A stretch of DNA of 64,000 nt. Source: Zygaena filipendulae (taxonomy: Eukaryota > Arthropoda > Insecta > Lepidoptera > Zygaenidae). The position numbers and the translations under genes are program-made. Every line of letters starts with the position of its first letter. The first letter of the stretch is position 1. A model generated the notes under the pieces. That model made no database searches. It was not told the origin of the DNA and saw only the letters and a program-made list of their open reading frames with translations. This document shows, one piece after another, positions 1 to 9,938 of the stretch. The stretch is from positions 8,042,501 through 8,106,500 of the forward strand of contig OU015672.1 of assembly GCA_907165275.2 (NCBI GenBank). The letters are read 5' to 3'.

Positions 1-1700
1 GTTACGGTCCTATTTTTTGACATGTCAAAAGCCTTCGACTTTGTTTCACACGCAATATTGCTGAAGAAACTTGATAATATGGGAATTCGAGGGCCAGCCT
101 TTGACTGGATTCGCTCTTACTTGTGCAACAGGCAGCAATGTGTTGAAATATCAAGAATTGACAATGATGGTACCATATGTACATATCGATCTTCTTATCA
201 GTGTAACAGGTACGGTGTACCACAGGGTAGCGTTCTCGGTCCCTTGCTATTTCTACTTTATATTAATGACCTTCCAGATGTTATCGGACATAAAACTATT
301 CTATTTGCTGACGATATATCTGTGGTGGTGACATCTAAAAATTTGACAACAAAAACCAATCACGAAAATGACATTAATGATACTCTGACATCCGTAATCA
401 ATTGGCTAAATATTAATAATCTTCAAATAAACATTAATAAAACAAATTATATAACTTTCCACACACAAGTTCATGTACAGGAATTAAATATTAATCACAA
501 TGGGCAAAGATTACTTAAAACGGATCATACTTGCTTTCTAGGCGTAACCATTTCTAAATCTTTAAATTGGAAGGAACATATAGATAGGGTGTGTAAAAAG
601 ATAAACAGGTTTGTTTTTGTGTTGAATAAACTGAGAAAAACAGCTACTCAAAATACCGTGTTAGCAGCCTATCATGGCTACGTGCAGTCAGTCCTAACAT
701 ATGGACTTATTATCTGGGGTAATGGCACAGACATTGAGAGATCCTTTATAGCGCAAAAGAAATGTGTCCGTGCAATTTCTGGTTTACCACCATACAAGTC
801 CTGTAAGCCACTATTCAAGGAATTTCGCATATTGCCATTACCTTGTTTATATATATTTGAAGTTGCAAAATTTGTTAAGCAGCATGAACATTTTTTTAAA
901 AAAGCTTCTGAAGTATATCCAAGAAACACTAGGAACAAGAACAGATTAGTTGTTGATATGTTACCCCGCACGGCCATGTTTACAAAGAATTGCTATTTTA
1001 TGTGCATTTCAATATTTAATAAGCTTCCAAACGATATAAAGAATCTACCATTTGTTAAATTTAAGAAGAAGCTGAAGTCCTGGTTGTGTGAACGATGTTA
1101 TTACTCGGTAAACGAGTTTCTGAAGTAGAGAGGGGGGTTCTGACTGCATGGGATTTTTTTTATTTTTTGACTACTGACCGGTTTATTTTTAATTTATTTT
1201 TAATTTTTTAAGTTTAATTTTTGTTTGTTTTTATTTTTGTTTTTTTTTAACCATGAAATCATTATATTGCATTCTTTTCTTTTCTCTTTATCTGACATAA
1301 CCAATTGTTCTTTTATTTTAGCCACTTTATTTTTTTTGTATTTTATTTGACATCAACTATTCTGAATAATTTTGTTATTAGGTATTATAATATTGCAGTC
1401 TTGACATTTAAATTTGATTATTGGCTATTTATATTAATTTTTGACCGACTTCCAAAAAGGAGGAGGTTCTGTATTCGGCTATATGTATGTTATTAATTGT
1501 TTAAAATAGTTTTGTAATTTTATAATTTTGTAATTTTATGCTAAACATTGTACGCCGTTGTTTTTTTTATTGTACATTGTTGACATTTGTACGCCGGCAA
1601 CGGCAGAATATGCTGAATCAATCTTAGAGTAACACCAACTATGTACCTACCATATTCTTGCAAATAAATAAATAAACAAATAAATAAATAAATAAATAAA
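1..1700 (+). mobile_element. Non-LTR retrotransposon, 3' part (reverse transcriptase C-terminal half plus 3' UTR)
   Basis: An open frame runs from base 1 to the stop at 1128 and continues off the left edge. It encodes the central and C-terminal reverse transcriptase region. Visible blocks are FFDMSKAFDFVSH (first catalytic Asp), YGVPQGSVLGPLLFLLYIND, and LFADDIS, an FADD variant of the YxDD catalytic box. The tail resembles the C-terminal domain of CR1/jockey-type elements (HGYVQSVLTYGLIIWG, then KCVRAISG). An AT-rich 3' UTR follows, including the lepidopteran block GACCGACTTCCAAAAAGGAG near 1443, and it ends in an AAATAAATAAATA tail near 1660-1700. The visible frame has no stops, so the copy may be fairly young. 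The clade within the CR1/jockey/L2 group is not settled by reading. Confidence 0.85.
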
Positions 1701-1705
1701 AAAAC

Positions 1706-1970
1706 AATAGACACGTATTTTTTGCTTTTTTAAATAAATTAAAATATACAGAGATAAAGCGCATTAAAGTTTAGGATGAGGAGGTCGTGACGTCACTAAC
1801 CGCAAAACCGCCATACAAACTGTCAGAATAGTGGCGTCACGCGAAATTTCAACTCAATATATCGCCGTTATTTTTTGATTACGTAAAAAAAGAAAAAATA
1901 CGTGTCCAATATTTTTTAATAATCTACAGGACGGACTAAAAAATAAAAATTAGTCAACATGCCCATTCTT
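1706..1970 (-). mobile_element. CRE-bearing MITE family, copy 1
   Basis: This is one of ten related copies of about 300 bp in the window. In minus orientation it starts GGGCATGTTGACTAA and carries AGTCCGTC, GGACACGTATTTTTT and TTACGTAATCAAAAAATAACGG in that order. One TGACGTCA palindrome is intact near 1788; the second is mutated to GGCGTCAC. The left end runs into the tail of the upstream LINE. The right flank (ATTCTTGCGGGAACTCCG) reads as an interrupted copy of the CCCGCGGTTTCACC repeat, so it inserted into an older repeat. It sits about 55 bp upstream of the FATP exon at 2025. No coding capacity is visible, so it must be mobilised in trans. Confidence 0.8.
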
Positions 1971-2024
1971 GCGGGAACTCCGAAATCTCCGAAATTGACG
2001 CGTGATTCAATACTCGCTCCGCAG

Positions 2025-4005
2025 GCTTGCTGCTCGGCAAAATCGACAAAAGGAAAGCGATACTCACGTTCGCCGGGTACGCCGACAAAACCGCTTCCGA
2101 GAAGAAGATGGTGCGCGACGTCAAAGTGGTCGGGGACTGCTACTTCAACACTGGGGACGTCCTGGTTATGGACCACTTCGGTTATTTCTACTTCAAGGAC
2201 CGCACCGGGGACACTTTCAGGTGGGGGACCTCCGTGCAACAAATGGACGTTTTAGGAAATTGGACGTTTTAGGAAAGTGGACGTTTTAGGAAAGTAGACG
2301 TTTTAGGAAAGTGGACGTTTCAGGAAAGTGGACGTTTTAGGAAAGTGGACGTTCCAGGAAAGTGGACGTTTCAGGAAAGTGGACGTTTTAGGAAAGTGGA
2401 CGTTTTAGGAAAGTGGACGTTTTAGGACAGTGGACGTTTTAGGAAAGTGGACGTTTTAGGAAAGTGGACGTTCCAGGAAAGTGGACGTTTTAGGAAAGTG
2501 GACGTTTTAGGAAAGTGGACGTTTTAGGAAAGTGGACGTTTTAGGAAAGTGAACGTTTTAGGAAAGTGGACGTTTTAGGAAAGTGGACGTTCCAGGAAAG
2601 TGGACGTTTCAGGAAAGTGGACGTTTTAGGAAAGTGGACGTTTTAGGACAGTGGACGTTTTAGGAAAGTGGATGTTACGTAATAGCAGAATGGTCATTTT
2701 CGCCTAAAGGATCTTAATTAAGAGTTCATTTTTGAAAATAATTATGAACGACAAATTAAAAGTAAAAAGTTGTAATTTTGACATGTTATAGACTATAGCG
2801 ATTCCCTGTGGTCATGGATTCCCTCGGGAACTCCCGTCAGATCCCTACCCGACAGTATGGTGATAAAAAAATGTTTGACTTGTGTGTGTGTTACCTTCCC
2901 CCAATCCTTCCTACTTTCTCGATTTCTAAGATTTTGAGTACCTAGTACCTACCTATTTATTATTTATAGACTATCGATAACATAACAGATGGCGCGGGGA
3001 GAACGTGTCGACAGCTGAAGTGGAGGGCGTCATCAGCTCTCTGGTCGGGCTAAAGGACACAGTGGTCTATGGAGTCAGCGTAAGTAGTTCACGCAGTAAC
3101 GTTACGTTACGTTACGTCACTTTATCGGGAATCATGAATTCAATACTTGTTTTGCAATAGACAGGGTAAAGTAGGTTCTCCACACGTAAATTATAAATAG
3201 GTACTTACCTATGTAGAGTACAGTAAGTACCTAATCTTGTCGCCTATCGCGTTATTTATTCGATACTAGCTATTGCCCGCGGTTTCACCCGCGTTGATTT
3301 TGGAGTTCCCGCGGATAAAAAGTACCCTATATCCTTTTCTGTAGGTATCCCTGACAACGTGTATGCAAAATTTCATGATGATCCATTGAACCGTTGAGGC
3401 GTGAAAGCGTAGGTAACTAACAAACAAACAAACTCACTTTCGCGTTTATAATATTAGTTAGGATTTCCATCACCATTCAGCAGCCATTTTGTTTTCCAAA
3501 CGAATGAATCTAGTTTTCGAAAGAGAACCGCGTTTTATCTTGGGGGACAATCTAATATTGTCATTGGAAAAATTAAATGCGATAAATCGTTAATCGTCAT
3601 AACATTGTCAAAGTTGAATTGAAGATGGCAAAGTTATTAACGTTTTAGAAGAGTGGTTTATTTGCCGCCAAAAGTTTTTTTTTTTTTCAACAGATACCAA
3701 ACTGCGAAGGCAAAGCGGGCATGGCGGCGATCGCCGATCCGGAGAAGAAGTTAGATCTGTCACTTCTATCCAAAGGGTTCAAGACTTCATTGCCGGTGTT
3801 CTCGCGACCTTTGTTCATCAGGATACTGCCGGAGCCGCCCCTGACCGCCACCTTCAAGCTGAGGAAGAAGGAGCTGATCCAGCAGGGATACGACCCCAGC
3901 GCCCACGACGACCCTATATACTTCATGGACCCCAAGACTGGGGAATATGTTGCGTTGAACCAAAAATTGTACACAGATATAGTGCAAGGGAACTACAGGC
4001 TGTGA
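2025..4005 (+). CDS. Long-chain fatty acid transport protein (FATP/SLC27), last three exons
   Basis: Exons are 2025-2220, 2989-3079 and 3694-4005 (stop TGA), each bounded by AG/GT. The junction phases join: AG|A makes Arg, then Trp-Arg-Gly-Glu-Asn. The joined peptide carries the FATP/very-long-chain acyl-CoA synthetase block [18 protein letters not shown], then [18 protein letters not shown] and the C-terminal [20 protein letters not shown]. Proteins of this family take up long-chain fatty acids and activate them to acyl-CoA at plasma or ER membranes. Only about 200 C-terminal residues are present; the AMP-binding domain lies upstream of the window or beyond the repeats before 2025. A mutated SINE-like fragment and a MITE lie directly upstream of the first visible exon. 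A 17-bp minisatellite fills most of the first visible intron. Family assignment is strong; which paralogue it is cannot be said. Confidence 0.9.
2236..2672 (+). repeat. 17-bp minisatellite in FATP intron
   Basis: About 25 head-to-tail copies of GTGGACGTTTTAGGAAA begin only about 15 bp after the exon donor at 2221. Variants TTCCAGG, TTTCAGG and GGACAG recur in the same order around 2340-2440 and 2580-2660, suggesting block duplication of several units. Every unit keeps the TTTTAGGAAAG core, so many TTTTAG or TTTCAG strings resemble splice acceptors. Confidence 0.95.
3270..3465 (+). repeat. Lepidopteran short dispersed repeat (CCCGCGGTTTCACCCGCG type)
   Basis: The copy reads, in order, AGCTATTGCCCGCGGTTTCA, GGAGTTCCCGCGG, AAAAGTACCCTATATCC, GACAACGTGTATGC, and ends TTATAATATTAGTTAGGA. 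It lies in the last FATP intron. The ending resembles 3' ends of RTE-type LINEs, so the family may be short RTE-derived retroposons. Well over twenty copies or fragments occur in this window in both orientations. Confidence 0.8.
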
Positions 4006-4179
4006 TTGTCAAGTCTTGCCGTGTATATCTACAGGGTGTAAGGTTGAACGAGGGGATAAAGTAGGTACGCGATTCTCGTCTCAAATACATATCATAATTT
4101 ATATCTAGGTAAAAAAAAACCTAACGTAAATTTGACGTAAATATCCACAATACTCATGAATTATTGAGTGCGCAAAAGG

Positions 4180-4472
4180 GCATGATGACGGGATATAAAA
4201 AAAAATTCTATTTAGTCCGTCAGACTCAGTTAGATATTAAAAAATTAATAGACGCTTTTTTTCGGATTATTGAAAAATAGTTAGATAAAACGCATTAATG
4301 TTCAGAGGCGGGAGGTCGCGACGTCATAACTAAGTATAAAGTGCGTCACGTCACAAGGAATTTCAACTAAATGTATTGTCGTTTTTTTTGGAAAAATACG
4401 TAGGTACCTACCTATACAATATTTTTTATAAATTTACAAGATGGACTAAAAATTAAAATTTAGTCATCATGC
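4180..4472 (-). mobile_element. CRE-bearing MITE family, copy 2 (diverged)
   Basis: Shares GACACG-like, AAAGCGCATTAAAGTT-like and GGACTAAAAATTAAAATTTAG blocks with the other copies, and ends GTCATCATGCCC. The outer end reads GGGCATGATGAC, the same 15-mer type that is tandemly amplified at 36465. Both CRE palindromes are damaged. It lies about 175 bp after the FATP stop codon, probably in or just past the 3' UTR. Confidence 0.7.
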
Positions 4473-4530
4473 CCATTGCTGATGCGCTGACGGAACATAC
4501 CCTAAGCTTACTATTCCTCAGTCCTCTTAT

Positions 4531-4536
4531 AATAAA
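4531..4536 (+). terminator. Candidate FATP polyadenylation signal
   Basis: An AATAAA hexamer lies 525 bp past the FATP stop, beyond the MITE at 4180-4472. If used, the MITE is part of the 3' UTR. Weak evidence, because the hexamer is common in this AT-rich DNA. Confidence 0.3.
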
Positions 4537-4836
4537 AGGTAATTCACGTACTTTTATTTTTTTTTGTTAAAGTTTCCGTCGTTTAAAATTTCATCCTGTA
4601 TTATGTAGCTATTTTACGGAAACACCTTGCACTTTATGATAGAGAAATATTATTATCTATGCTAAGTAAATAACAAAATATATCTAATTCCTTTTTATTT
4701 TCGTCATAATTAGTTTGTAGAAATTGTAAACTAAACTGTTTACAAACTTAGCTTTATGTAGTGTTTGGTATTTAATTTGTGTCGATTAAATTACATATTA
4801 AAACTAAAGATCCTGATATAAGTTTATATTATAACT

Positions 4837-5012
4837 AGCTGTACCTCCCGCGGTTTCACCCGCGTAAGTCCCGCGGTAATTGCGAGATGAAAGTAGGTAC
4901 CCTATATGTCCTTCTCTGTACCACTGACAACGTGTATGCAATATTTCATGGTGATCGGTTGAGCCGTTAACCCATGAAAGCGTAACAGACTCACTCTCGC
5001 ATTCACTAGTTT
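4837..5012 (+). repeat. Lepidopteran short dispersed repeat (CCCGCGGTTTCACCCGCG type)
   Basis: Begins CTAGCTGTACCTCCCGCGG and continues through GTAGGTACCCTATATGTCC, GACAACGTGTATGCAATATT and GTAACAGACTCACTCTCGC. The TATAATATTAGTA end is missing or diverged. Confidence 0.7.
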
Positions 5013-5055
5013 CAGTTTGTTTGTGTATAAATTTCTATCAATGGATATCGCATAT

Positions 5056-5471
5056 GGACGCAGATAAGCAATAACATGTTCAATCAATCAGCCTATTGCA
5101 GTCCACTGCTGGACGTAGGCCTCCCCAAGGGCACGCCACAGTACACGATCTCCCGCTTTCCTCATCCAGCCACTACCAGCGACCTTCTTCAGGTCATCGG
5201 TCCATCTGGCAGGGGGGCGTCCAACACTACGCTTACCGAGACGCGGTCTCCAATAACATGTTAACCCACAAAATTAAATTACCTATTCAGAACGATTTAT
5301 TGAGAGTTAGGAAACGTTTTTTAAATATGTGTTTACCTTATTACATTGTTTAATATGTAACTAAATATTGAACATAAAAAATGATGACAGAAAATGGCAC
5401 TAAAATTTTAAAACACGATTTACTCAAAATTTCTCCAATGTGGGTTAACACACTATTGTTTATCTATGTCC
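5056..5471. mobile_element. TIR element with 4-bp target duplication, copy 1 (interrupted)
   Basis: The ends are GGACGCAGATAAGCAATAAC and its near-complement ending CTATTGTTTATCTATGTCC. Inner terminal blocks read ATGTTAACCCACA and TGTGGGTTAACACAC. ATAT flanks both sides (5052-5055, 5472-5475), consistent with a 4-bp duplication. The element is split by a 171-bp LINE fragment at 5081-5251. Without that insert it would be about 235 bp, like the copies at 54506 and 56512. Confidence 0.8.
5081..5251 (-). mobile_element. 5'-truncated RTE-like LINE inserted in a TIR element
   Basis: The insert is flanked by an exact 11-bp duplication, AATAACATGTT (5070-5080 and 5252-5262). Read on the minus strand it encodes the C-terminus of an endonuclease-reverse transcriptase ORF: GRPPARWTDDLKKVAG, SGWMRKAGDRVLWRALGEA, then YVQQWTAIG and a stop. 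A short TGATTGATTG tail follows. A tail of this kind, the truncation and the duplication are the signature of target-primed reverse transcription by an RTE-type LINE. Confidence 0.85.
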
Positions 5472-5789
5472 ATATATGTTTGGCATAATGCACGCATTTC
5501 TGTCTAGACGAGGTCACTTCGAAAATAGATCTACAACGCTGGTGATAGAGTATTGTTTTTAATTTATTTATCTTCATAATTATAAGTTGATGCTGTGTTT
5601 ATTAGCAGCTTTTACCGAAACATGTAATTAAAACATATCAAAGAATTATTGAATGCTTTAAAATGTGATATATAATAAAAGACTAAAAACACTAAGTTAT
5701 TTTATTTTTTTCGTCGTGGAGATCCTTAAGCCTATATATCTTCGCTGCGACGCGTATGATGAGGATCATGATTAGACTCCATAGATCCC

Positions 5790-5890
5790 ATTCCCATTCT
5801 AGGTATCTAGGTAACAAATCTGCATGCCTATAGTGTTGCAGATGCCCATGGGCGGCGGTAATCACTTGCCACCCTGCCAAAAAACTCATA
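5790..5890 (-). repeat. Dispersed repeat with GCCGCCCATRGRCATCTGCA core
   Basis: The segment TGCAGATGCCCATGGGCGGC followed by GGTAATCACTTGCCACC is the reverse complement of the block at 40405-40445. The two copies define a repeat family that I believe is common in Lepidoptera. The rest of 5480-5790 shows no recognisable feature. Confidence 0.6.
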
Positions 5891-6126
5891 ATCTTTTTAG
5901 AATTCCTAAATATATGGGTCTACAAAGGCGTAAAGCCAAATTTAAAATCCAAAATGAAATTGTTATCACAGTGGATGCTCCAATCTTATTATTATGCTAA
6001 TCTGCTGCGCCTCTGCGGTATAAAACTTGTAGGAGAATACGCTTGTAGGTAACCGACGACGCGAACAAGTAGGTATATTGTCTATTGTCAGCCGACTGCG
6101 GGCTCTTTAAAATCATAATGTTATTT

Positions 6127-6610
6127 GGACATAGATAAGCAATAGTGTGTTAACCCACATTGGAGAAATTTTGAGTAAATCGTGTTTTAAAATCATAGCG
6201 TCATTTTGTTTCAGCATTTTTTTATGTTTAAGATTTTTTTGGTAACTTAATATTATATAACTAACTGTCAATCCTATCCTATTTGATGTATATCAAATAA
6301 CCCGCCCCTGACCGTTCCCGGTGCAAAGGAGCCCATGAGGCTGGCCGCATTCCCGCGCTGAATAGCCATGGCCAACCTCTGCACCAGGAACGAGCCGGAA
6401 CGAGAGTCACCGCATTGGTCTCTGATACGGTTCCCTAACTCGCGCACCAATGTCTTGGCGTCCGCGCCCCAGCTGCCGAGTGTCTCTACCGCGATTGGAA
6501 CGATTTTTTTGGTATTTAAACAATGTAATAAGTGTCTATAACTCTCAATAAAGCGTTTTGAATCAATAACTTAATATTGTGGGTTAACATGTTATTGCTT
6601 ATCTGCATCC
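6127..6610. mobile_element. TIR element with 4-bp target duplication, copy 2 (interrupted)
   Basis: Starts GGACATAGATAAGCAATAGT and ends TTATTGCTTATCTGCATCC. ATTT flanks both sides (6123-6126 and 6611-6614). The element is in the opposite orientation to copy 1. A LINE remnant of about 220 bp lies inside it (about 6285-6515). Confidence 0.8.
6285..6510 (-). pseudogene. LINE C-terminal coding remnant inside a TIR element
   Basis: The minus strand reads without stops through VPIAVETLGSWGADAK, TLVRELGNRIRDQCGDSRSG and SFLVQRLAMAIQRGNAAS. The pattern AVETLGxWG followed by RSxSFLxQRxxxAIQRGNAAS occurs at the C-terminal end of reverse transcriptase ORFs of metazoan non-LTR elements. Only this end is present. 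GC content is far above the AT-rich host element, which marks it as a separate insertion. Confidence 0.65.
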
Positions 6611-6739
6611 ATTTAATATATTAGAATTACTAATACAACTGCACAGTGCACACCCCGTCTACAAGAATGATGTTGATGCACTTTTGCATAGATCTTCAAA
6701 TCAAAATCAGTGTTATGTATTTATAATCTAATCTAGACA

Positions 6740-7060
6740 CGCGGTCAGCGTGTCAAGTCAAGTTCAAGCAGACAGAACTGACGTGCAGCACCGTGTGTAA
6801 TATTACACGAACCATTTGGAGCCATTTTTCACCCGCTCATAATTCCAAAAATATTTTACATAAACATGTCTAATTTGGCTCATGTATTAAGACTCGCGAG
6901 ATAAATATGTGCTCCAAATTTCATAAGCACAGCTCCAACGATTATTTAGATATTAACGTCCAAAAATCGTGATTTTTATCACTGACTGACCTATAGACCA
7001 AAATTATAACGCACTTCCAGATGACTTAGGAACTTGATATTTGGCATCAAGGTAGGCTTT
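6740..7060. repeat. Unclassified dispersed repeat, also present near 8395-8510
   Basis: The block ACGAACCATTTGGAGCCA, then CTCATAATTCCAAAAATA, recurs at 8424-8470 as GACGAACCATTTGAAGCCAC and CTCATAACTCAAAAATTATT. A second block here, CTTCCAGATGACTTAGGAAC followed by TTGATATTTGGCATCAAGG, looks like a transposon 3' region but has no coding capacity. 7060-8095 shows no gene I can support; it holds a G-rich run at 7797-7827 and a short TTC repeat near 7688. Confidence 0.45.
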
Positions 7061-8094
7061 TAGGCGTAAACAAAGGGAAAAATCTGAAAACTGGAAAAAC
7101 TTAAAAAAAAATGATAATTATCAATAATTTAAGTTTTTAGATTTTTCCTATCAAGAAGGTAATATAACAAAGTTAAGTATTGTAGTATGCAACTGGCTAA
7201 TCAGAATTTCGAAATATTCTTAAATGATGTATTTTACGTCACTCAATTAAACTGAGTCAAATACATCGTTGTCAGCGCGAATTTTCCTATTTTCACTGGT
7301 TTATACCTATAAAACTAGTTATTCTCAAGTGAATCAGAGTTTTTGTTTTACGTAGAATATAATTAATGAATATCTGTGAATATTTTCATCAGTTTACGGA
7401 AACATCCATTACATATTATTGACATTTGACATAGAAAGTTCTGTATGTAAAAAAGATGAATAATTCTTTTTCAAGTATAAAACCACTTGTGGATATAGAC
7501 GGTTCGGTATGGCAATTTAAACTCCGTATGTACATTATCGTCGGATATCATAAAGGTGACGACATATCTACTGAGAAGAAATCTCGTAATGATCAAAAGG
7601 CGTTGTCGATGTCTCCCAGTAGAACGCATTTCACAGACTCACAGTTATCCACTCATCTAAGGTCAGCCATGAAGGCTTGGGATGCTTCTTCTTCTTCTTC
7701 TGCTTGGGATGCTCTTTCATCCGCTTACTAAGGCGACGTATAACAGGTACTGCATAGATGATTTTGATTCCAATATAGAGACATACATAAAGGCGCGTTC
7801 CAAAGGGGGAGGGGAGGGGGAGGGGGTCACAGAGGGGACATGACCCCTCCTCCAATCATACGTGTCTATACTAATATTATACCAACTTGTCAACCTCACG
7901 ATACGCACACACGTACAACACGTGTATGTACAAGCCGGCTGTCTTGTTGGAAAGTACTTGAAACAGTTCATTTGTAAAGAGTGTCAACGGATGATTATAC
8001 CTAAAGAGGAAAGATTTGTATTTTTGTCTATTTATAGCGAGTAAACTCAAAAACTACTGAACCGATTTCAGAAATTCTTTTACATATAAGAAGC

Positions 8095-8212
8095 TGCGGC
8101 AGTCCTGAGTGACATAGGGTAGGGTAGGGTAGGGGTTTTTATCCGGGAATTACTACGGAAACTCCAAAATTAGCGTGGGTAAAACCGCGGGCAACCGTTA
8201 GTCTGTAGTAAA
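8095..8212 (-). repeat. Lepidopteran short dispersed repeat, fragment
   Basis: On the minus strand it reads ACGGTTGCCCGCGGTTTTACC and then TTTCCGTAGTAATTCCCGG; the distal part carries a short GGGTA repeat (8116-8134). Truncated relative to the family. Confidence 0.6.
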
Positions 8213-8601
8213 ATTGTGTATTGTGCAATAAAGTCTAATTTACTTGACAATTGCCAATTGCTGTTGGTGTGCCAATAAATAAATAAATAAACAATTTTCA
8301 AACTTTCAGGCTGTGACCGCGCCTGCATACGTCATAAATAGCCGACATATGCAAATTTATTGAAGATGCTTCAATAACTGCGATTCTTCTAGGAAGTTTA
8401 AGTCCTCAATATGCACCTTAGACGAACCATTTGAAGCCACTTTTGACCCCCTCATAACTCAAAAATTATTTCACATATTATACATGTCAATACTAATCAT
8501 GAACTCTCAAATAGGAAAATACAGTAGATTAACAAAAACCATTTGGTATTAATTTTACTATGAAAAAGTACCTACTAATAATTTCTGTACAAAAAGCAGT
8601 G

Positions 8602-9117
8602 ATATCCCATCAAAAACATAAATGTGAAAGTGGAAGTCAAGTTCAGTATTAAGCTTAAGCTTAGTTGTCGACTTCACCGACAAAAGAATTGATATCTAAA
8701 TAGGTGTCAAGTTCTGTAGATAATCCAGAAATATATTCAAAGGAGCATACAACTTGACTAGTTTTCACATTCAAGTTATCTTTAGCTAGTCAAATTATGT
8801 ATCTTCTTTATATTATTATGAGCAAGTTACTGTTTTTATACTGTAAGGTCAATAGATATTACCCCTTTAATATTTGGTTTGCTGGTAAAAACAAGCCAAT
8901 ATCACAAATATTTATACTATAGTTTATAGCTAAATATAAGATAATTGTGAGTGAAAACTAGTCAAGTTGTATGCTCCTTTGAATATATTTCTGGATTATC
9001 TACAGAACTTGACACCTATTTAGATATCAATTCTTTTGTCGGTGAAGTCGACAACTAAGCTTAAGCTTAATACTGAACTTGACTTCCACTTTCACATTTA
9101 TGTTTTTGATGGGATAT
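8602..9117. repeat. Perfect 167-bp inverted repeat (fold-back element)
   Basis: The left arm 8602-8768 (ATATCCCATCAAAAACATAA ... GACTAGTTTTCAC) and right arm 8951-9117 are exact reverse complements over all 167 bases by my reading. The 182-bp loop has a further, imperfect match just inside the arms (TTATCTTTAGCTA against TTATCTTATATTTAGCTA). No coding frame lies inside. A transcript across it would form a long double-stranded hairpin. It may be a non-autonomous fold-back transposon. 9118-9700 upstream of par-6 shows nothing further I can name. Confidence 0.9.
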
Positions 9118-9938
9118 TTTCTTACACGATAATCTATTTCTTGCATGTGCGGTCGGCGTAATATATGTGGCGGCAGTAGACTATTACACACACGATGCAC
9201 ACGATTATCGGCAGAACACGGCCAGAGAGAAGGTATGAAATGAACACGGCAGCTGTGAGCTGAATACGTCAATCTATATCTAACCTTATTGGGGATTGGG
9301 GAACCGGATGCAAAAACTGTGTGTGGTGCGAGGTAGGTGTGTTCTGTGGTGGTGCGGTCAGGCAGTTATCAGACACCACCATTGACTTTTCTTTTGATGA
9401 AGATGGTTAAAAAAATTAAATAATTGACACCGACTAGATTTCTTTTAATATTTCAAATGTTGACATTGGCAAAATCACCATGGAAACGATAAAGCATTAA
9501 CCTGTTACTTATAGCTGTTCTTCTGAGCCCTTACTTAGAAGAATGCTTTAGTTATTCATCTGCTCCGTAGACGGAGAATGAACCTGCTCCATCTAGGTAC
9601 GTTCTTCCACAAATTAACTAGACATAGAGCCCTTACCTCAGCCACAGATAATATAATACCCTCAGCTTTTTACTCTTTGGCACTTTGACAGATTCAGGAA
9701 ACCAATCACTGTCCGGTTTTTGGTTTGTCTTTTGTGAGTTTTATGACAGAAGTGGAAGAAAAAAAAAAAACTAACGAGCCTCCGTTTGGCGTTTGGCTTT
9801 TTAACTTGTGTAATTGTATTGTTGATAGAAACGTAATTTATTAAATTTCACGATGTTTTTATTCTGATTGTGTAAAATTCGAATTTTGTTTAATCTTTTT
9901 TTGATTAGTGTAGTCTACTTACATTTAGTTCTATCAAG

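Noticed and set aside
7456..7731. A 91-codon frame starting MNNSFSSIKPLVDIDGSVWQ
   Set aside because: The opening faintly recalls Ty1/copia Gag N-termini (a WxFKxRMY-like string), but similarity stops within 30 residues and the end is a Ser repeat. Not enough to call.
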